Source of the DNA: Deltaproteobacteria bacterium
Lineage (GTDB): Bacteria > Myxococcota_A > UBA796 > SXON01
DNA: 64,000 nucleotides
Reading direction: 5' to 3'
Assembly (NCBI GenBank): GCA_947445035.1
Contig: CANFCK010000009.1
Coordinates: 1 to 64,000, forward strand
Below the pieces are notes generated by a model. The model ran no database searches. It was given only the letters and a program-made list of their open reading frames with translations, and was not told the DNA's origin. Both the position numbers and the translations under genes were made by a program. Each line of letters opens with the position of its first letter. Position 1 is the stretch's first letter. Below, piece by piece: positions 25,221 to 34,272 of the stretch.

Positions 25221-26446
25221 CGGATATTCCGTGGGACAAGTTGGGTATTCCTCCGAACCTGCGTGCGCTGGTCGGTCCTGACGCGGCGATGGTCACCCGG
25301 ATGGCCGGCGCGCAGGGGGTCTTGCCCGCGGGCTGGGACATCCAGCTCGCCATCCTCTACGTGAGTGCGGCGATCGGGGACGAGGCGATTCGCGACACCG
25401 CCGTGGCCACGCTCCGTGCGTTGCCGGACGTCGCCGCGGGCATCAACTTCCGGACGCACACCAAGGTCTTGGAGTTCATCGTCGAATTTCGTCCCGATGC
25501 CGAGCTGGACGGGCTCCTCGCCCACCATCGGAATCTCAACGACCGCACCGCGGTGTTGTTGGCGGCGCGCGCCGGCCGGATCCTCGCCGAGGCCATGTGT
25601 GACGACCACGAGCGGCTGCTCATCACCCCCGACGTGCTCGTCGCGCTGCACGGGAACCCCAATACCGGGATTGCGCCGCTGGAGCGGGCGACATCGTTCT
25701 TGCGGATGGAGCGAGTCCTGCCGGAACTGCCGCCCGTGCGGGGGCAGAGGATGCCGCCCGTGGGCGCCACAGCGCCGGAGCCGCCGCCCCCCCCCGCCGC
25801 CTTCGACCTGGACGCTGAGATCGAGGCCGCTCTGGCCGGAAAGCCGTCGCCCGTGCTCAGCGCCCGGCAGACGCTCCGCGCGTTCAACGTCGCGGCGCCG
25901 TCCGGCCCCCGCACGGGACAGGTCTTTCAGTTCAACTTCGCCAGTGACGACGACTTCGGCATGGACTTGCTCGACGAGGGCTCGTCCGATGCGCCCCCCG
26001 AGATGCGCGTGAGCATCGAAAAGAAAATCTCGATGATGCCGCCCGGCAAGAAGATCAAGTTGGCCTACCTCGGTAACAAAGAGACGCGCGGCATCCTGAT
26101 CCGCGACCGGAACAAACAGGTTGCGCTCGCGGTGGTCAAATCGGGCCGGCTCACCGAGAACGAAGCGCTCCACGCCGCGGGCAATCGCAATCTGGCCATG
26201 GACGTGCTCCGCGAGATCTCCGCCAACCGCGAGTTCATGCGGAAATATCCGGTGAAGGTGGCGCTGGTTAACAACCCACGTACGCCGCCGAGCATCGCGG
26301 TGCCCCTCGTCTCGCAGCTCCAGAAGCGTGACCTCGAAAGCCTCGCCCGCAACCGCAACGTCTCGAGTGTGCTCTTCAGCATGGCCGACAAGCTGGTCCG
26401 CCAGAAAGCGCACAATAAAGGTGGGGAAGGCGGCGGCGAGAAGTAG
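25217..26446 (+). CDS. Hypothetical protein coupled to coaX
   Basis: 409-aa cytoplasmic protein with no signal peptide. An N-terminal helical region is followed by a Pro-rich linker near 180-200 (PEPPPPPAAFDLD). The C-terminal half is basic and helical (MRVSIEKKISMMPPGKKIKL, LAYLGNKETRGILIRDRNKQ, ISANREFMRKYPVKVALVNN), with a look of irregular HEAT/leucine-rich-variant repeats. I do not recognise a named family. It starts by ATGA overlap with coaX. A C9 run near 25793 encodes the proline stretch. Confidence 0.7.
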   Translation: MTDIPWDKLGIPPNLRALVGPDAAMVTRMAGAQGVLPAGWDIQLAILYVSAAIGDEAIRDTAVATLRALPDVAAGINFRTHTKVLEFIVEFRPDAELDGLLAHHRNLNDRTAVLLAARAGRILAEAMCDDHERLLITPDVLVALHGNPNTGIAPLERATSFLRMERVLPELPPVRGQRMPPVGATAPEPPPPPAAFDLDAEIEAALAGKPSPVLSARQTLRAFNVAAPSGPRTGQVFQFNFASDDDFGMDLLDEGSSDAPPEMRVSIEKKISMMPPGKKIKLAYLGNKETRGILIRDRNKQVALAVVKSGRLTENEALHAAGNRNLAMDVLREISANREFMRKYPVKVALVNNPRTPPSIAVPLVSQLQKRDLESLARNRNVSSVLFSMADKLVRQKAHNKGGEGGGEK

Positions 26447-26457
26447 GGGGCTGGGTC

Positions 26458-26473
26458 CGCGTCATTCGACGCG
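26458..26473. terminator. Possible hairpin between convergent genes
   Basis: A perfect 6-bp stem CGCGTC/GACGCG with a 4-nt loop sits between two convergent genes (ends at 26446 and 26475). There is no T run, so terminator function is uncertain. Confidence 0.3.
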
Positions 26474-26474
26474 A

Positions 26475-27413
26475 CTAGCCAGCCGCCGCCAAGATGAACG
26501 GGAGCGCCGCCTGCGACAGCGCCAGGCTGGCGGTGCGTGGCACCCCACCGGCGAAGTTGGGTACCCCGATGTGGACGATGCCGTCCACCAGCACCGCGGG
26601 TGCCCCAAGCGTGGTGATCGGCGTGCTTTCGAAGGCGCCGCCGTCGGTGATCGAGAGGTCGACGATCACGGCGCCAGGCTGCATCAGGCACAGGTGGGCG
26701 CGGGTGGCCAGGCGCGGGGCGTTTCCGGCTTCGTCGCGGACCGCGGCGATGACGACGTCGGCGTGGACCAACGCCCGCTCGACGTGGTGGGCGGTGGCCC
26801 AAAGCGTGCGCACGCCGAGGCCGCGGAGCCGCTCCACGTCGGTGTCGAGGACCTCGACGTCGGCGCCCACCACAGCGGCCAGCCGCGCCGCCGCCCGCCC
26901 AGCGACGCCCGCGCCGAGCACCACGACGCGCGCCGGGGCCACGCCCGCGACGCCGCCAAGCAGGATGCCGCGCCCCCCGCTCGGCGCTGCGAGCGCGACC
27001 GTAGCCGCGTCAACGGCGAGGCGACCGGCAATCTCGGACATCGCCGCCAGCACCGGAGCATGGCCGCTGCCGGTGCGCATGCGTTCCAGGGCGAGGGGCG
27101 AGTAGCCCTCAGGGGGAGCGCCGGCGTGGAACGAAGCCGCCACCCGCTGGTCGGCGCGCAGGAGCCTCGTTTCGTGCACGGAGGGACGCAGCACCTTCCA
27201 GATGAGCTGGGCGCGGTCGAACACCTCCTCGGCGGTCGGTGCGATCTGCGCGCCGGCGCGGATGTACTCGTCATCCGAGAACCCACTCGCGGCGCCCGCA
27301 CCTTGTTCGATCCAGACCTCGTGCCCGGCCTGTACCAGCGCCCGCACTGCGGAAGGCGAGGCGGCAACGCGGCCTTCACCGACCAAGGTCTCGCGGGGGA
27401 TGGCGATGCGCAT
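26475..27413 (-). CDS. Alanine dehydrogenase / transhydrogenase-alpha-like protein
   Basis: 312-aa NAD(P)-dependent oxidoreductase of the AlaDH/PNT family: MRIAIPRETLVGEGRVAASP, SGFSDDEYIRAGAQI, LAAMSEIAGRLAVDA, GGRGILLGGVAGV, nucleotide motif VVLGAGVAGRAAARLA and a C-terminal VDGIVHIGVPNFAGGVPRTA. It is about 50-60 residues shorter than usual alanine dehydrogenases, mainly in the N-terminal domain after ASFHAGAPP and at the C terminus. No transhydrogenase membrane subunit is nearby, so a soluble dehydrogenase is more likely. Activity on alanine is not assured. TAGGCA-N5 precedes the ATG. Confidence 0.8.
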   Translation of the reverse strand: MRIAIPRETLVGEGRVAASPSAVRALVQAGHEVWIEQGAGAASGFSDDEYIRAGAQIAPTAEEVFDRAQLIWKVLRPSVHETRLLRADQRVAASFHAGAPPEGYSPLALERMRTGSGHAPVLAAMSEIAGRLAVDAATVALAAPSGGRGILLGGVAGVAPARVVVLGAGVAGRAAARLAAVVGADVEVLDTDVERLRGLGVRTLWATAHHVERALVHADVVIAAVRDEAGNAPRLATRAHLCLMQPGAVIVDLSITDGGAFESTPITTLGAPAVLVDGIVHIGVPNFAGGVPRTASLALSQAALPFILAAAG

Positions 27414-27544
27414 GGGCGTGCCTAACCTCGGCGACTCCAGGGCGACTCCAAACACGGTCTGGTGGGGCGTTGCGCTCTGCCTGACGGTGCCTATGCTCAC
27501 GCCCGCCCGGCCGTTTCTTGATATCGGCCGCGGTCGGAGACAGC

Positions 27545-28543
27545 TTGGACCCCGAAATTGCGCCGGAGATCAGCCGGCAGATCGAGCTCGCGGATGCCGA
27601 CGCCGCGCGTGAGCTGGTGGGCGAGCTGGGGCGGCACCTCGGCATCATCGCGCGTGGCACCGGTGCCAGGCTCTCTCAGCGCGGAAGCACCTTGCGAATT
27701 GTGGGTACACCCCCGTGTGTGGCTCACGCCGAATCCGTCGTGATCCAACTTTATGCGGTGGCGGGTACGGGCTCGCGTGTCGCGCCCGTCGATGTGGAGC
27801 AGGCGTGCCGGCTCTTGCTGGCCGAGCCAGCCGGGCGGCTGTTGGAGTACCACGCCGAGGTGGTCCTCACCGGCACCAAGAAGAAGGCTATCTTCCCGCG
27901 TACTCCCACTCAGCGCGCGTATCTGCATGCGTTCGCCAAACACGACATGGTCTTTGGCTTGGGGCCCGCGGGCACGGGTAAGACCTATTTGGCGATGGCG
28001 GTGGGGGTCTCGCTGCTCCTGAAGGACCGCGTCAAAAAGATCGTGCTCTGCCGTCCTGCGGTAGAAGCAGGGGAAAAACTAGGTTTTCTCCCAGGAGATT
28101 TGGCCGAGAAGGTGAATCCATACCTGCGCCCGCTTTACGACGCGCTCCATGACATGGTGGACGAAGAGCGCGTTGAGCGGCTCATCGAACGGGGCGTCAT
28201 CGAGGTCGCGCCGCTGGCGTTCATGCGCGGGCGCACGCTCAACGACGCGTTCATCATCCTTGATGAAGCCCAGAACGCGACCGAAGAGCAGATGAAGATG
28301 TTCCTCACGCGGATGGGCAATGACTCGCGGGTGGCCGTCACCGGCGACCTCACCCAGATCGACCTTCCCCGGGGCACGCGCTCGGGACTGGCCCAGGCGG
28401 CGCGCATCCTGGACGGGGTAGAAGGGATTGCGATGGTGCGCTTCAACGACCAGGACATCGTGCGGCATCGCCTGGTGGGCGAGATTGTTCGGGCCTACGA
28501 TCGGGATGGCGCCTTGCGCGGCGGGCGTGATGACCGTGCGTGA
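27545..28543 (+). CDS. phoH: PhoH-family ATPase
   Basis: About 332-aa PhoH-like protein. N-terminal KH-like region, then PTQRAYLHAFAKHDMVFGLG, Walker A GPAGTGKT, the family stretch RPAVEAGEKLGFLPGD, Walker B IILDEAQN and VTGDLTQIDLPRG. The TTG at 27545 is chosen because GGAG lies 5 nt upstream; TTG 27518 is an in-frame alternative. PhoH, a 7TM-HD protein and YbeY are encoded together in many bacteria and are linked to RNA metabolism. The gene overlaps the next start by 14 bp. A low-GC codon patch covers about 28062-28110. Confidence 0.9.
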   Translation: MDPEIAPEISRQIELADADAARELVGELGRHLGIIARGTGARLSQRGSTLRIVGTPPCVAHAESVVIQLYAVAGTGSRVAPVDVEQACRLLLAEPAGRLLEYHAEVVLTGTKKKAIFPRTPTQRAYLHAFAKHDMVFGLGPAGTGKTYLAMAVGVSLLLKDRVKKIVLCRPAVEAGEKLGFLPGDLAEKVNPYLRPLYDALHDMVDEERVERLIERGVIEVAPLAFMRGRTLNDAFIILDEAQNATEEQMKMFLTRMGNDSRVAVTGDLTQIDLPRGTRSGLAQAARILDGVEGIAMVRFNDQDIVRHRLVGEIVRAYDRDGALRGGRDDRA

Positions 28544-30956
28544 ATGGTTCGCCGCGCGGCTGGGCGTCGAGACGCGGGCGCGCCGGGTTTTGGGGATGGT
28601 CATCTTCTGTCTGGCCGCTGCCGGCCTGCTGACCGAACTTCGCGCTGACCTCGGCGAGTCCTACACCGAAGGCTCCGTCGCGCCCGACGACCTGCTCGCC
28701 CCGTTCGCGTTCCCGTTCATCGATGAGACCGCCACGGAAGAACGTCGGTTCGCGGCGGCTGCCGCGGTGCCCCCGCTCTTCGATGCCGACGCCGACCTGC
28801 TCCGTCGGTTGCAGAGCCGCGTCGTCCAGGCCTTCGACATGGCGCGTCGCCGGGTCGAGTCCGGGCGGCAGGGCGGCCGTTCCGAGCTCGCTGCGGCCGA
28901 CCGCAAGGCGCTGGTCGCCGACTTCGACGCCGCGCTCGACGTGTCGCTCCCGGACGACGCGATGGCGGCCCTGGTGGCCGACGGGTTCTCACCCCGCGCC
29001 GAGGTCATCGTCACCGAGCTCGTCGCGGTGGGCATGCGCCGCTATGTCCTGCGCGACCTGTCCGAACTCCCCCCGGCGGGCACCCCGATCACCGTCGTCG
29101 CCGGGACCGAGGGTCGTCGCGACGAGAGTGTGCTCCGGGACGTCACCACCGTTCAGTCGCAGGAGGACGCGCGGCAGCGCATCTCGCTACACGTGCTGGA
29201 GCAGTACGGCTCCACCGACAATCCGGGGCTCGTCCAGGCGTGCGCCACACTCGCGCGCGGGCTGGTGCGGCCGAACATCTCGCTCAACACGATCCTGACG
29301 GAGGAGCGGCGGCAGGCGGCCATCCGCACCGTCGACCCTGTTCGGGTCGAAGTCCGTCGGGGGGCCCGCGTCGTTCGGCAGGGCGACGTGATCGATCGTC
29401 GGCAGGCGAGCATGCTGACAACCCTGGGTCAGGCCGACCGTCAGACAAGCGCGGCGTGGCGGTACGTACTGTGGTTGGGTTTTGTGTCCGTGGTGACCAT
29501 CGCGACCTTCACCTTCGCGCGCGGCACCGTTCGCAAGTTCGCCCGCAAGCAGGTTGAGCTTGAGGTGATGGGGCTCGTCGGACTCTTCGTGCTCGCGATG
29601 GCCCGCCTCGCCGTCAGCTCGTCCCAAGCAGGCTGGATGTCGGGACATAGCGACACCAGTGTGCTCGGTCTTTTGGTGCCCGTGGCCGGCGGCGCGATGT
29701 TGGTGCGGATCCTGGTCAACAGCGAAAGCGCCCTGGTCTTTGCGCTGGTGGCGTCGCTCCTGTGCGGCGCGATGATGGACCAGTCGTCGCTTTTTTCGGC
29801 CTGGTACATGGTGACGGCCCTGGTCGGTGCGGGCGCGGTGGGTCAAGCCCGAGAACGGCTCAACGTCCTTCGGGCTGGCCTTTTGTCGGGGCTGGTCGGG
29901 GCCGGGATGGTGCTGATCGTGAACCTCGTCGGTCGGCAGGGCGGGGAAGCGGGCCTGGCGGCGCTCGGGTGGGAAAGCGCGCTTAGCCAGGTGGTGGCGG
30001 CGTTGGCGGCGGGCTTGCTCAGCGCCATGATCACCCTGGGCCTGGTGCCGCTGATGGAGCTTTTCGGCTTCCTCACTGACTACAAGCTCTCGGAGTTGGC
30101 CAACCTCAACCACCCGCTCTTGCGACGGCTGATGTTGCAGGCGCCGGGTACCTACCACCACAGCGTCATCGTCGGTTCGTTGAGCGAGGCGGCGTGCGAA
30201 GCGGTGGGCGCCAACGCACTTCTGGCGCGGGTCGCCTGCTACTTCCACGACATCGGCAAAGGGGTCAAACCTCAGTATTTCGTGGAAAACCAGCGCGATG
30301 GCCAGAACAGGCATGATCGTCTGTCACCGGAACAGTCCGCGCAGCTCATCATCAATCACGTGCGCGACGGCGGCGTCTTGGCCCGTCAGCACAACCTGCC
30401 GCCGCCGATCTACGACAACATCTTCATGCACCACGGCACGGGAATCATCCCGTATTTCTACAATCGCGCCAAAGAACAGGCCGGTGGTCAGCCGGTGGAC
30501 GAGGCCCTTTTTCGGTATCCAGGGCCGAAGCCCAATACTCGCGAGGCGGGCATCATCATGCTGGCCGACAAGGTGGAGGCGGCGTGCCGGACGATCAAGG
30601 AGCCGTCGGAAGAGCGGATGCGCGCGATGATCCAGGCGATCATCAATCAGGTGATGGCCGACGGTCAGCTGGAGGAGTGCCCGCTCACGGTCAGGGAGCT
30701 CTACCAGATCGCCAACTCCTTCGTCGCAGTGCTCCTCGGCATCTACCACCACCGCATCGAATACCCCGACACCCGCGCGATCTCCTCCGGTGGCAAGTTC
30801 GCGCCGGTGCCTCGCCAGGGGACCATCACCCTGGAGATCCACAACCCGCTCCTGCCCCCGCGTGTGGGTGGGCGCGATCCTGATCCCTCCGAAGACTACG
30901 AGGCCGTCGACGTGCCGCCGCCCGCCCGCGATCTGCCCGACACTGACGACGCGTAG
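28530..30956 (+). CDS. 7TM-HD phosphohydrolase (PgpH-like)
   Basis: 808-aa membrane protein. N-terminal helix (about 18-36), a large extracytoplasmic 7TMR-HDED-like domain (to about 310; RRGARVVRQGDVIDRRQ), a block of seven transmembrane helices (about 320-515), then a cytoplasmic HD domain with HHSVIVGSLSEAA, CYFHDIGKGVKPQYF and MHHGTGII. PgpH-type members hydrolyse cyclic di-AMP; that activity is known from Listeria and is inferred here. ATG 28530 lies inside the phoH 3' end. The next gene, ybeY, starts directly after the stop. Confidence 0.9.
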   Translation: MTVREWFAARLGVETRARRVLGMVIFCLAAAGLLTELRADLGESYTEGSVAPDDLLAPFAFPFIDETATEERRFAAAAAVPPLFDADADLLRRLQSRVVQAFDMARRRVESGRQGGRSELAAADRKALVADFDAALDVSLPDDAMAALVADGFSPRAEVIVTELVAVGMRRYVLRDLSELPPAGTPITVVAGTEGRRDESVLRDVTTVQSQEDARQRISLHVLEQYGSTDNPGLVQACATLARGLVRPNISLNTILTEERRQAAIRTVDPVRVEVRRGARVVRQGDVIDRRQASMLTTLGQADRQTSAAWRYVLWLGFVSVVTIATFTFARGTVRKFARKQVELEVMGLVGLFVLAMARLAVSSSQAGWMSGHSDTSVLGLLVPVAGGAMLVRILVNSESALVFALVASLLCGAMMDQSSLFSAWYMVTALVGAGAVGQARERLNVLRAGLLSGLVGAGMVLIVNLVGRQGGEAGLAALGWESALSQVVAALAAGLLSAMITLGLVPLMELFGFLTDYKLSELANLNHPLLRRLMLQAPGTYHHSVIVGSLSEAACEAVGANALLARVACYFHDIGKGVKPQYFVENQRDGQNRHDRLSPEQSAQLIINHVRDGGVLARQHNLPPPIYDNIFMHHGTGIIPYFYNRAKEQAGGQPVDEALFRYPGPKPNTREAGIIMLADKVEAACRTIKEPSEERMRAMIQAIINQVMADGQLEECPLTVRELYQIANSFVAVLLGIYHHRIEYPDTRAISSGGKFAPVPRQGTITLEIHNPLLPPRVGGRDPDPSEDYEAVDVPPPARDLPDTDDA

Positions 30957-31397
30957 ATGGCCGTCGCCGTCCGCTGTCAGGGCGTTCGCTACGCCAGTCG
31001 CACTCTCCGGAGCGATGCCGTCGTGCTGCTCATGGCGATCGGGCGCCCGCGCGCCGAGCTGAGCGTGCTCTTGTGCGACGACGAGTTCATCTGTGGGCTC
31101 AACGCCCAATGGCGCCAGAAAGACGTCCCCACCGACGTCCTGAGCTTCTCGATGGGGGGAGGGGACCTGCTCGGCGACGTGGTGATCAGCCTGGACACCG
31201 CCAAGCGGCAGGCCGTGGAGCGAGGGCACGACCTGCACACGGAGCTCCGGGTGCTTTTGGTGCACGGGCTGTTGCACTTGTGCGGACACGATCACGAAGA
31301 AGCGGTGGACAACGCGGCGATGGCCGCCGAGGAGAATCGCCTGTTGGCCACGCTCGGGGTGGCGGGGGTGGGGTTGGTGGCGAGGGTTGGGGGGTGA
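30957..31397 (+). CDS. ybeY: Endoribonuclease YbeY
   Basis: 146-aa YbeY with PTDVLSFSM, GDVVISLDTA and the zinc motif HGLLHLCGHDH (three His). YbeY is a metal-dependent RNase needed for 16S rRNA 3' maturation and rRNA quality control. ATG immediately follows the TAG of the 7TM-HD gene. The phoH-HD-ybeY order is a conserved cluster. Length and motif are normal. Confidence 0.93.
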   Translation: MAVAVRCQGVRYASRTLRSDAVVLLMAIGRPRAELSVLLCDDEFICGLNAQWRQKDVPTDVLSFSMGGGDLLGDVVISLDTAKRQAVERGHDLHTELRVLLVHGLLHLCGHDHEEAVDNAAMAAEENRLLATLGVAGVGLVARVGG

Positions 31398-31480
31398 GGG
31401 GGTCACCTCCCGGTGGCGGTGGGGCGTCGCGAGCCAGGGCCGGTCTGTAGAGCGGCGCGGAGAGGCGCGCGGTGAGCGGT

Positions 31481-31486
31481 TAGTCT
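31481..31486 (+). promoter_or_regulatory. -10-like TAGTCT, N6 before GTG 31493
   Basis: TAGTCT, six nucleotides, then the GTG of the esterase lipoprotein gene. No ribosome binding site is visible, consistent with a leaderless start. Confidence 0.5.
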
Positions 31487-31492
31487 CCCGCC

Positions 31493-32329
31493 GTGCTCCC
31501 CCTCCTCCTCGCCTGCGCCCCGCCAATCGCCGAAGACACCGCACCGGTCTATGACCCCGATCCCAGCGTGGTGATCGGGGGTGAGCGCCCCGCAGGCGTA
31601 CAGCTCCCCGAGGGCTACACCGTCGATCGCGACTGGCCGCTGGTGGTGCTGCTGCACGGGTACGGCGCCACCTCCACGTTGCAGGAGGCCATCTTCGCCT
31701 TGAACCAGCGGGTCGATGCCCTGGGGTTCATCCTGGTGAAGCCCGAGGGAACGGTCGACAGCGGCGGCTCCCAGTTCTGGAACGCCACCGAAGAGTGCTG
31801 CGACTTCGACGGGGCCGGGGTGGACGACGTGGCCTACCTCTCGGCGGTCCTGGACGAGGCGAGGTCGCTGTATCCGGTGTCGACGGTCGCCTTGGTCGGC
31901 CACAGCAACGGGGGGTACATGTCCTACCGTCTGGCGTGCGAGACCCCCGATCGCATCGACCGCATCGTGGTCCTGGCCGGGGCCACCTACAAGGACGAGG
32001 CCGACTGCCTCGGGACGGAGCCGGTCTCCGTCTGGCATGTCCACGGCACCCTCGACGACGCGGTCGCCTACCCCTCCGACGACGCCCACGCCGGTGCCGA
32101 AGAGAGCGTGGGTCGCTGGGTCACCAAGGCTGGCTGCGATCCCGTGGCCGCGGTCCAGGAGCCCAGGGACTACCTCCGCGGTGACGACGGCGCCGAGTCG
32201 ACTGGCCAGCAGTGGTCCGGCTGCGGAGACGTCGACCTCCAGTTGTGGACGGCGCAGGGTGGCGACCACTACTTTCTCTCGAATACCGACGCCTTCAAAG
32301 ACGACGTCGCGCGCTGGGTCTCCGAATGA
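31493..32329 (+). CDS. PHB-depolymerase/feruloyl-esterase-like lipoprotein
   Basis: 278-aa alpha/beta hydrolase exported as a lipoprotein (MLPLLLACAPP; lipobox LLAC). WPLVVLLHGYGATS gives the oxyanion region, GHSNGGYMSYRLACE the nucleophile elbow (Ser in G-x-S-x-G), and GGDHYF the likely catalytic His. This is the LpqC/polyhydroxybutyrate-depolymerase type of esterase acting outside the cytoplasm on polyesters or feruloyl esters; the substrate is unknown. Its stop overlaps a possible ATG of the pilin-like gene. Confidence 0.85.
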   Translation: MLPLLLACAPPIAEDTAPVYDPDPSVVIGGERPAGVQLPEGYTVDRDWPLVVLLHGYGATSTLQEAIFALNQRVDALGFILVKPEGTVDSGGSQFWNATEECCDFDGAGVDDVAYLSAVLDEARSLYPVSTVALVGHSNGGYMSYRLACETPDRIDRIVVLAGATYKDEADCLGTEPVSVWHVHGTLDDAVAYPSDDAHAGAEESVGRWVTKAGCDPVAAVQEPRDYLRGDDGAESTGQQWSGCGDVDLQLWTAQGGDHYFLSNTDAFKDDVARWVSE

Positions 32330-32343
32330 GGTACCATCCACGC

Positions 32344-32808
32344 ATGCGTCGCTCCGCGTTCACCCTGGTCGAGCTCGTCGTCGTCGTCGCCATCATCGGC
32401 ATCCTGTCGGCGATCGCCGTTCCGGCCTGGACCGTCGCGCAGCTGCGGGCCAAGCGGGCGGAGGTGCCTCCGAACGTCGAGGGCATGAAGATTGCCGAGC
32501 TGGCCTATTTTGCGGCGAACGACACCTTCGCCGATGAGGTCAGTTGGTACCCGGCGGCCCTGACCGGGTCGAGCGCGGACAAGTCCCCGCGGGCGTGGCC
32601 CGCGTTGAGCGCCGCGGGCGGGTTCACGGAGATTGGGTGGGGACCCAACGGGGAGGTACGTGGAAGCTACGCAATCCCGTACGGCGATGCCACCGGCTTC
32701 GAGGTCCAGGGCACCTGCGATCTTGATGCAGACGGGGACACCCCGCTGTACTGGTGCAGCGAGTCGGCGGCGTGCGGGTGGGACGCAGGGGACGAGACGG
32801 TCTACTAG
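32344..32808 (+). CDS. Type IV pilin/pseudopilin-like protein
   Basis: 154-aa protein with a type III (prepilin) signal MRRSAFTLVELVVVVAIIGI, cleaved before Phe, with the Glu at +5, then a long hydrophobic helix and a short globular domain with two Cys near the end (CSESAACGWD). It resembles PilA/GspG-type subunits. GAGGT precedes ATG 32344; ATG 32326 is an alternative overlapping the esterase stop. No pilus assembly genes are adjacent, so it is probably an orphan minor pilin. Confidence 0.85.
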   Translation: MRRSAFTLVELVVVVAIIGILSAIAVPAWTVAQLRAKRAEVPPNVEGMKIAELAYFAANDTFADEVSWYPAALTGSSADKSPRAWPALSAAGGFTEIGWGPNGEVRGSYAIPYGDATGFEVQGTCDLDADGDTPLYWCSESAACGWDAGDETVY

Positions 32809-32816
32809 CCGCAGGT

Positions 32817-32822
32817 TAGCCG
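32817..32822 (+). promoter_or_regulatory. -10-like TAGCCG, N6 before prfB ATG
   Basis: TAGCCG followed by six nucleotides and ATG 32829, matching the leaderless layout seen at other first genes. Confidence 0.4.
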
Positions 32823-32828
32823 CGCCCC

Positions 32829-33960
32829 ATGGCCTCAGACCTCTCCGAACTGGTGCAGTCGCTCAGGGTGCGTGTCAACGCGCTCCGGGGGCATCTTTGA
32901 CGTCGAGTCCAAACAGAATCGCGTAGACGACCTCGAGCGGCAGGCGGGGATCCCAGAGTTCTGGAACGACGCCCCGCGTGCCCGCGGCATACTCCGCGAA
33001 AAGACCACGCTCGAGAAGGTGATCCATCGTTTTGACAGTCTGGATCGCCAGGTGTCCGACGCCCAGACCCTGTTGGAGCTGGCGGAGGAACTGGGCGACC
33101 GCGCGTCCGAAAAAGAGGCTGCCGCGATGATGGCCGAAATCGACGCGCCTGTTCGCGCGCTCGAAGTGCAGCGCCTTCTCGGCGACGAAGCCGACGATGC
33201 CAGCGCGGTTCTGGAGATCAACTCCGGCGCCGGCGGCACCGACGCCGCCGACTGGGCCGACATGCTCAAGCGGATGTACCTCCGCTGGTGCGACCGCAAG
33301 GGCTTCAAAGCGACCATCGTGGACGAGCAGCCCAACGATGACGCCGGCATCAAGTCCTGCACGATGGAGATCGAGGGCGACTACGCCTACGGCTACCTCA
33401 AGAGCGAAATCGGCGTGCATCGCCTGGTACGCATCAGCCCTTTCGATGCCAACGCCCGCCGCCAGACCGCCTTCGCCTCGGTGGGCGCCTACCCCGACAT
33501 CGACGACACCATCGAGATCAAGATCGACGACAAGGACCTCGAGATCCAGACGATGCGCTCCGGTGGTGCCGGGGGGCAACACGTCAATATGACCGATTCG
33601 GCGGTTCGAATCATCCACGCTCCTTCGGGAATCGTCGTCAAGTGCCAGCAGGAGCGCAGCCAGCTCAAGAACAAGGCGAAGGCGATGAAGATGTTGCGCG
33701 CCAAGCTCTACCAACAGGAGCTCGAACGGCGGCAGGCCATCACCGACGTCGCCAACTCCCAGAAGAAGAAGATCGAGTGGGGAAGCCAGATCCGCAGCTA
33801 CGTCCTGAATCCGTACCGCATGGTCAAGGACGCCCGCACCCGCGTCGAAACCGGCGACACCGACCGCGTCCTCGACGGCGACATCCAGGAGTTCATGGAC
33901 GCGTACCTGGCCGCCCGGGCCAACGGGACGCTGGGCAGTGGCGAGGCGGGGGGGGAGTAG
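32829..33960 (+). CDS. prfB: Peptide chain release factor 2 with programmed +1 frameshift
   Basis: RF2, which terminates translation at UGA and UAA. Translation begins at ATG 32829 (MASDLSELVQSLRVRV...) and reaches an in-frame TGA at 32898-32900 as codon 24. The site CGG-GGG-CAT-CTT-TGA-C at 32886-32901 matches the classic autoregulatory shift site, with an internal Shine-Dalgarno-like CGGGGG and slippery CTT. A +1 slip gives a 376-aa product. The main body has SPFDANARRQT (tripeptide region for UGA) and the catalytic GGAGGQHVN. Both are intact. Low RF2 allows the shift and restores RF2. Confidence 0.95.
32886..32901 (+). promoter_or_regulatory. prfB: RF2 programmed frameshift site
   Basis: An in-frame CTT TGA C preceded at the conserved spacing by CGGGGG. 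Frame 0 ends at TGA 32898-32900; the +1 frame continues from GAC 32899 to the end of prfB. Confidence 0.92.
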
Positions 33961-33966
33961 CCCGGG

Positions 33967-34118
33967 TGTGGCCGCTCACCGAATCGCCATGCCCCTGCTC
34001 ACGGAAACGTGGCCACCCCGAATCCGCGTGCGAGGTGCGCGGCATCGAGATCAGCACAGGAAGGCGGGTGGCCCACTCTTCGTGAGCACTACCCTGGCGA
34101 TTTCGGTGAGCGGCGACA
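33967..34118. mobile_element. 152-bp IS21-type MITE, copy A
   Basis: A short nonautonomous element with imperfect terminal inverted repeats of about 24 bp starting TGTGG / TGTCG and sharing GCTCACCGAAATCGCCA. A second inner repeat follows at each end (GCTCACGGAAACGTGGCCA and GCTCACGAAGAGTGGGCCA). Multiple inner repeats of this kind are typical of IS21-family ends. There is no transposase inside. It lies 6 bp after the prfB stop. It is identical to copy B (37372-37524, opposite orientation) except for one missing A in the left repeat. No target duplication is visible at its flanks. Confidence 0.7.
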
Positions 34119-34272
34119 CGTCAAGCCGCTGGCAGTTGCCGCCCCGTGGGCGGACACCGCCGTCGCCGCCCGCTTTCGGCTATTCGTCCGCCCCGGCAGC
34201 GCTTGCTTCCCGGCAGACTGCCGCCGGTGGACGGTGAGGTCAGATAAGACTACTATGGTCATCGAGGTCCAC

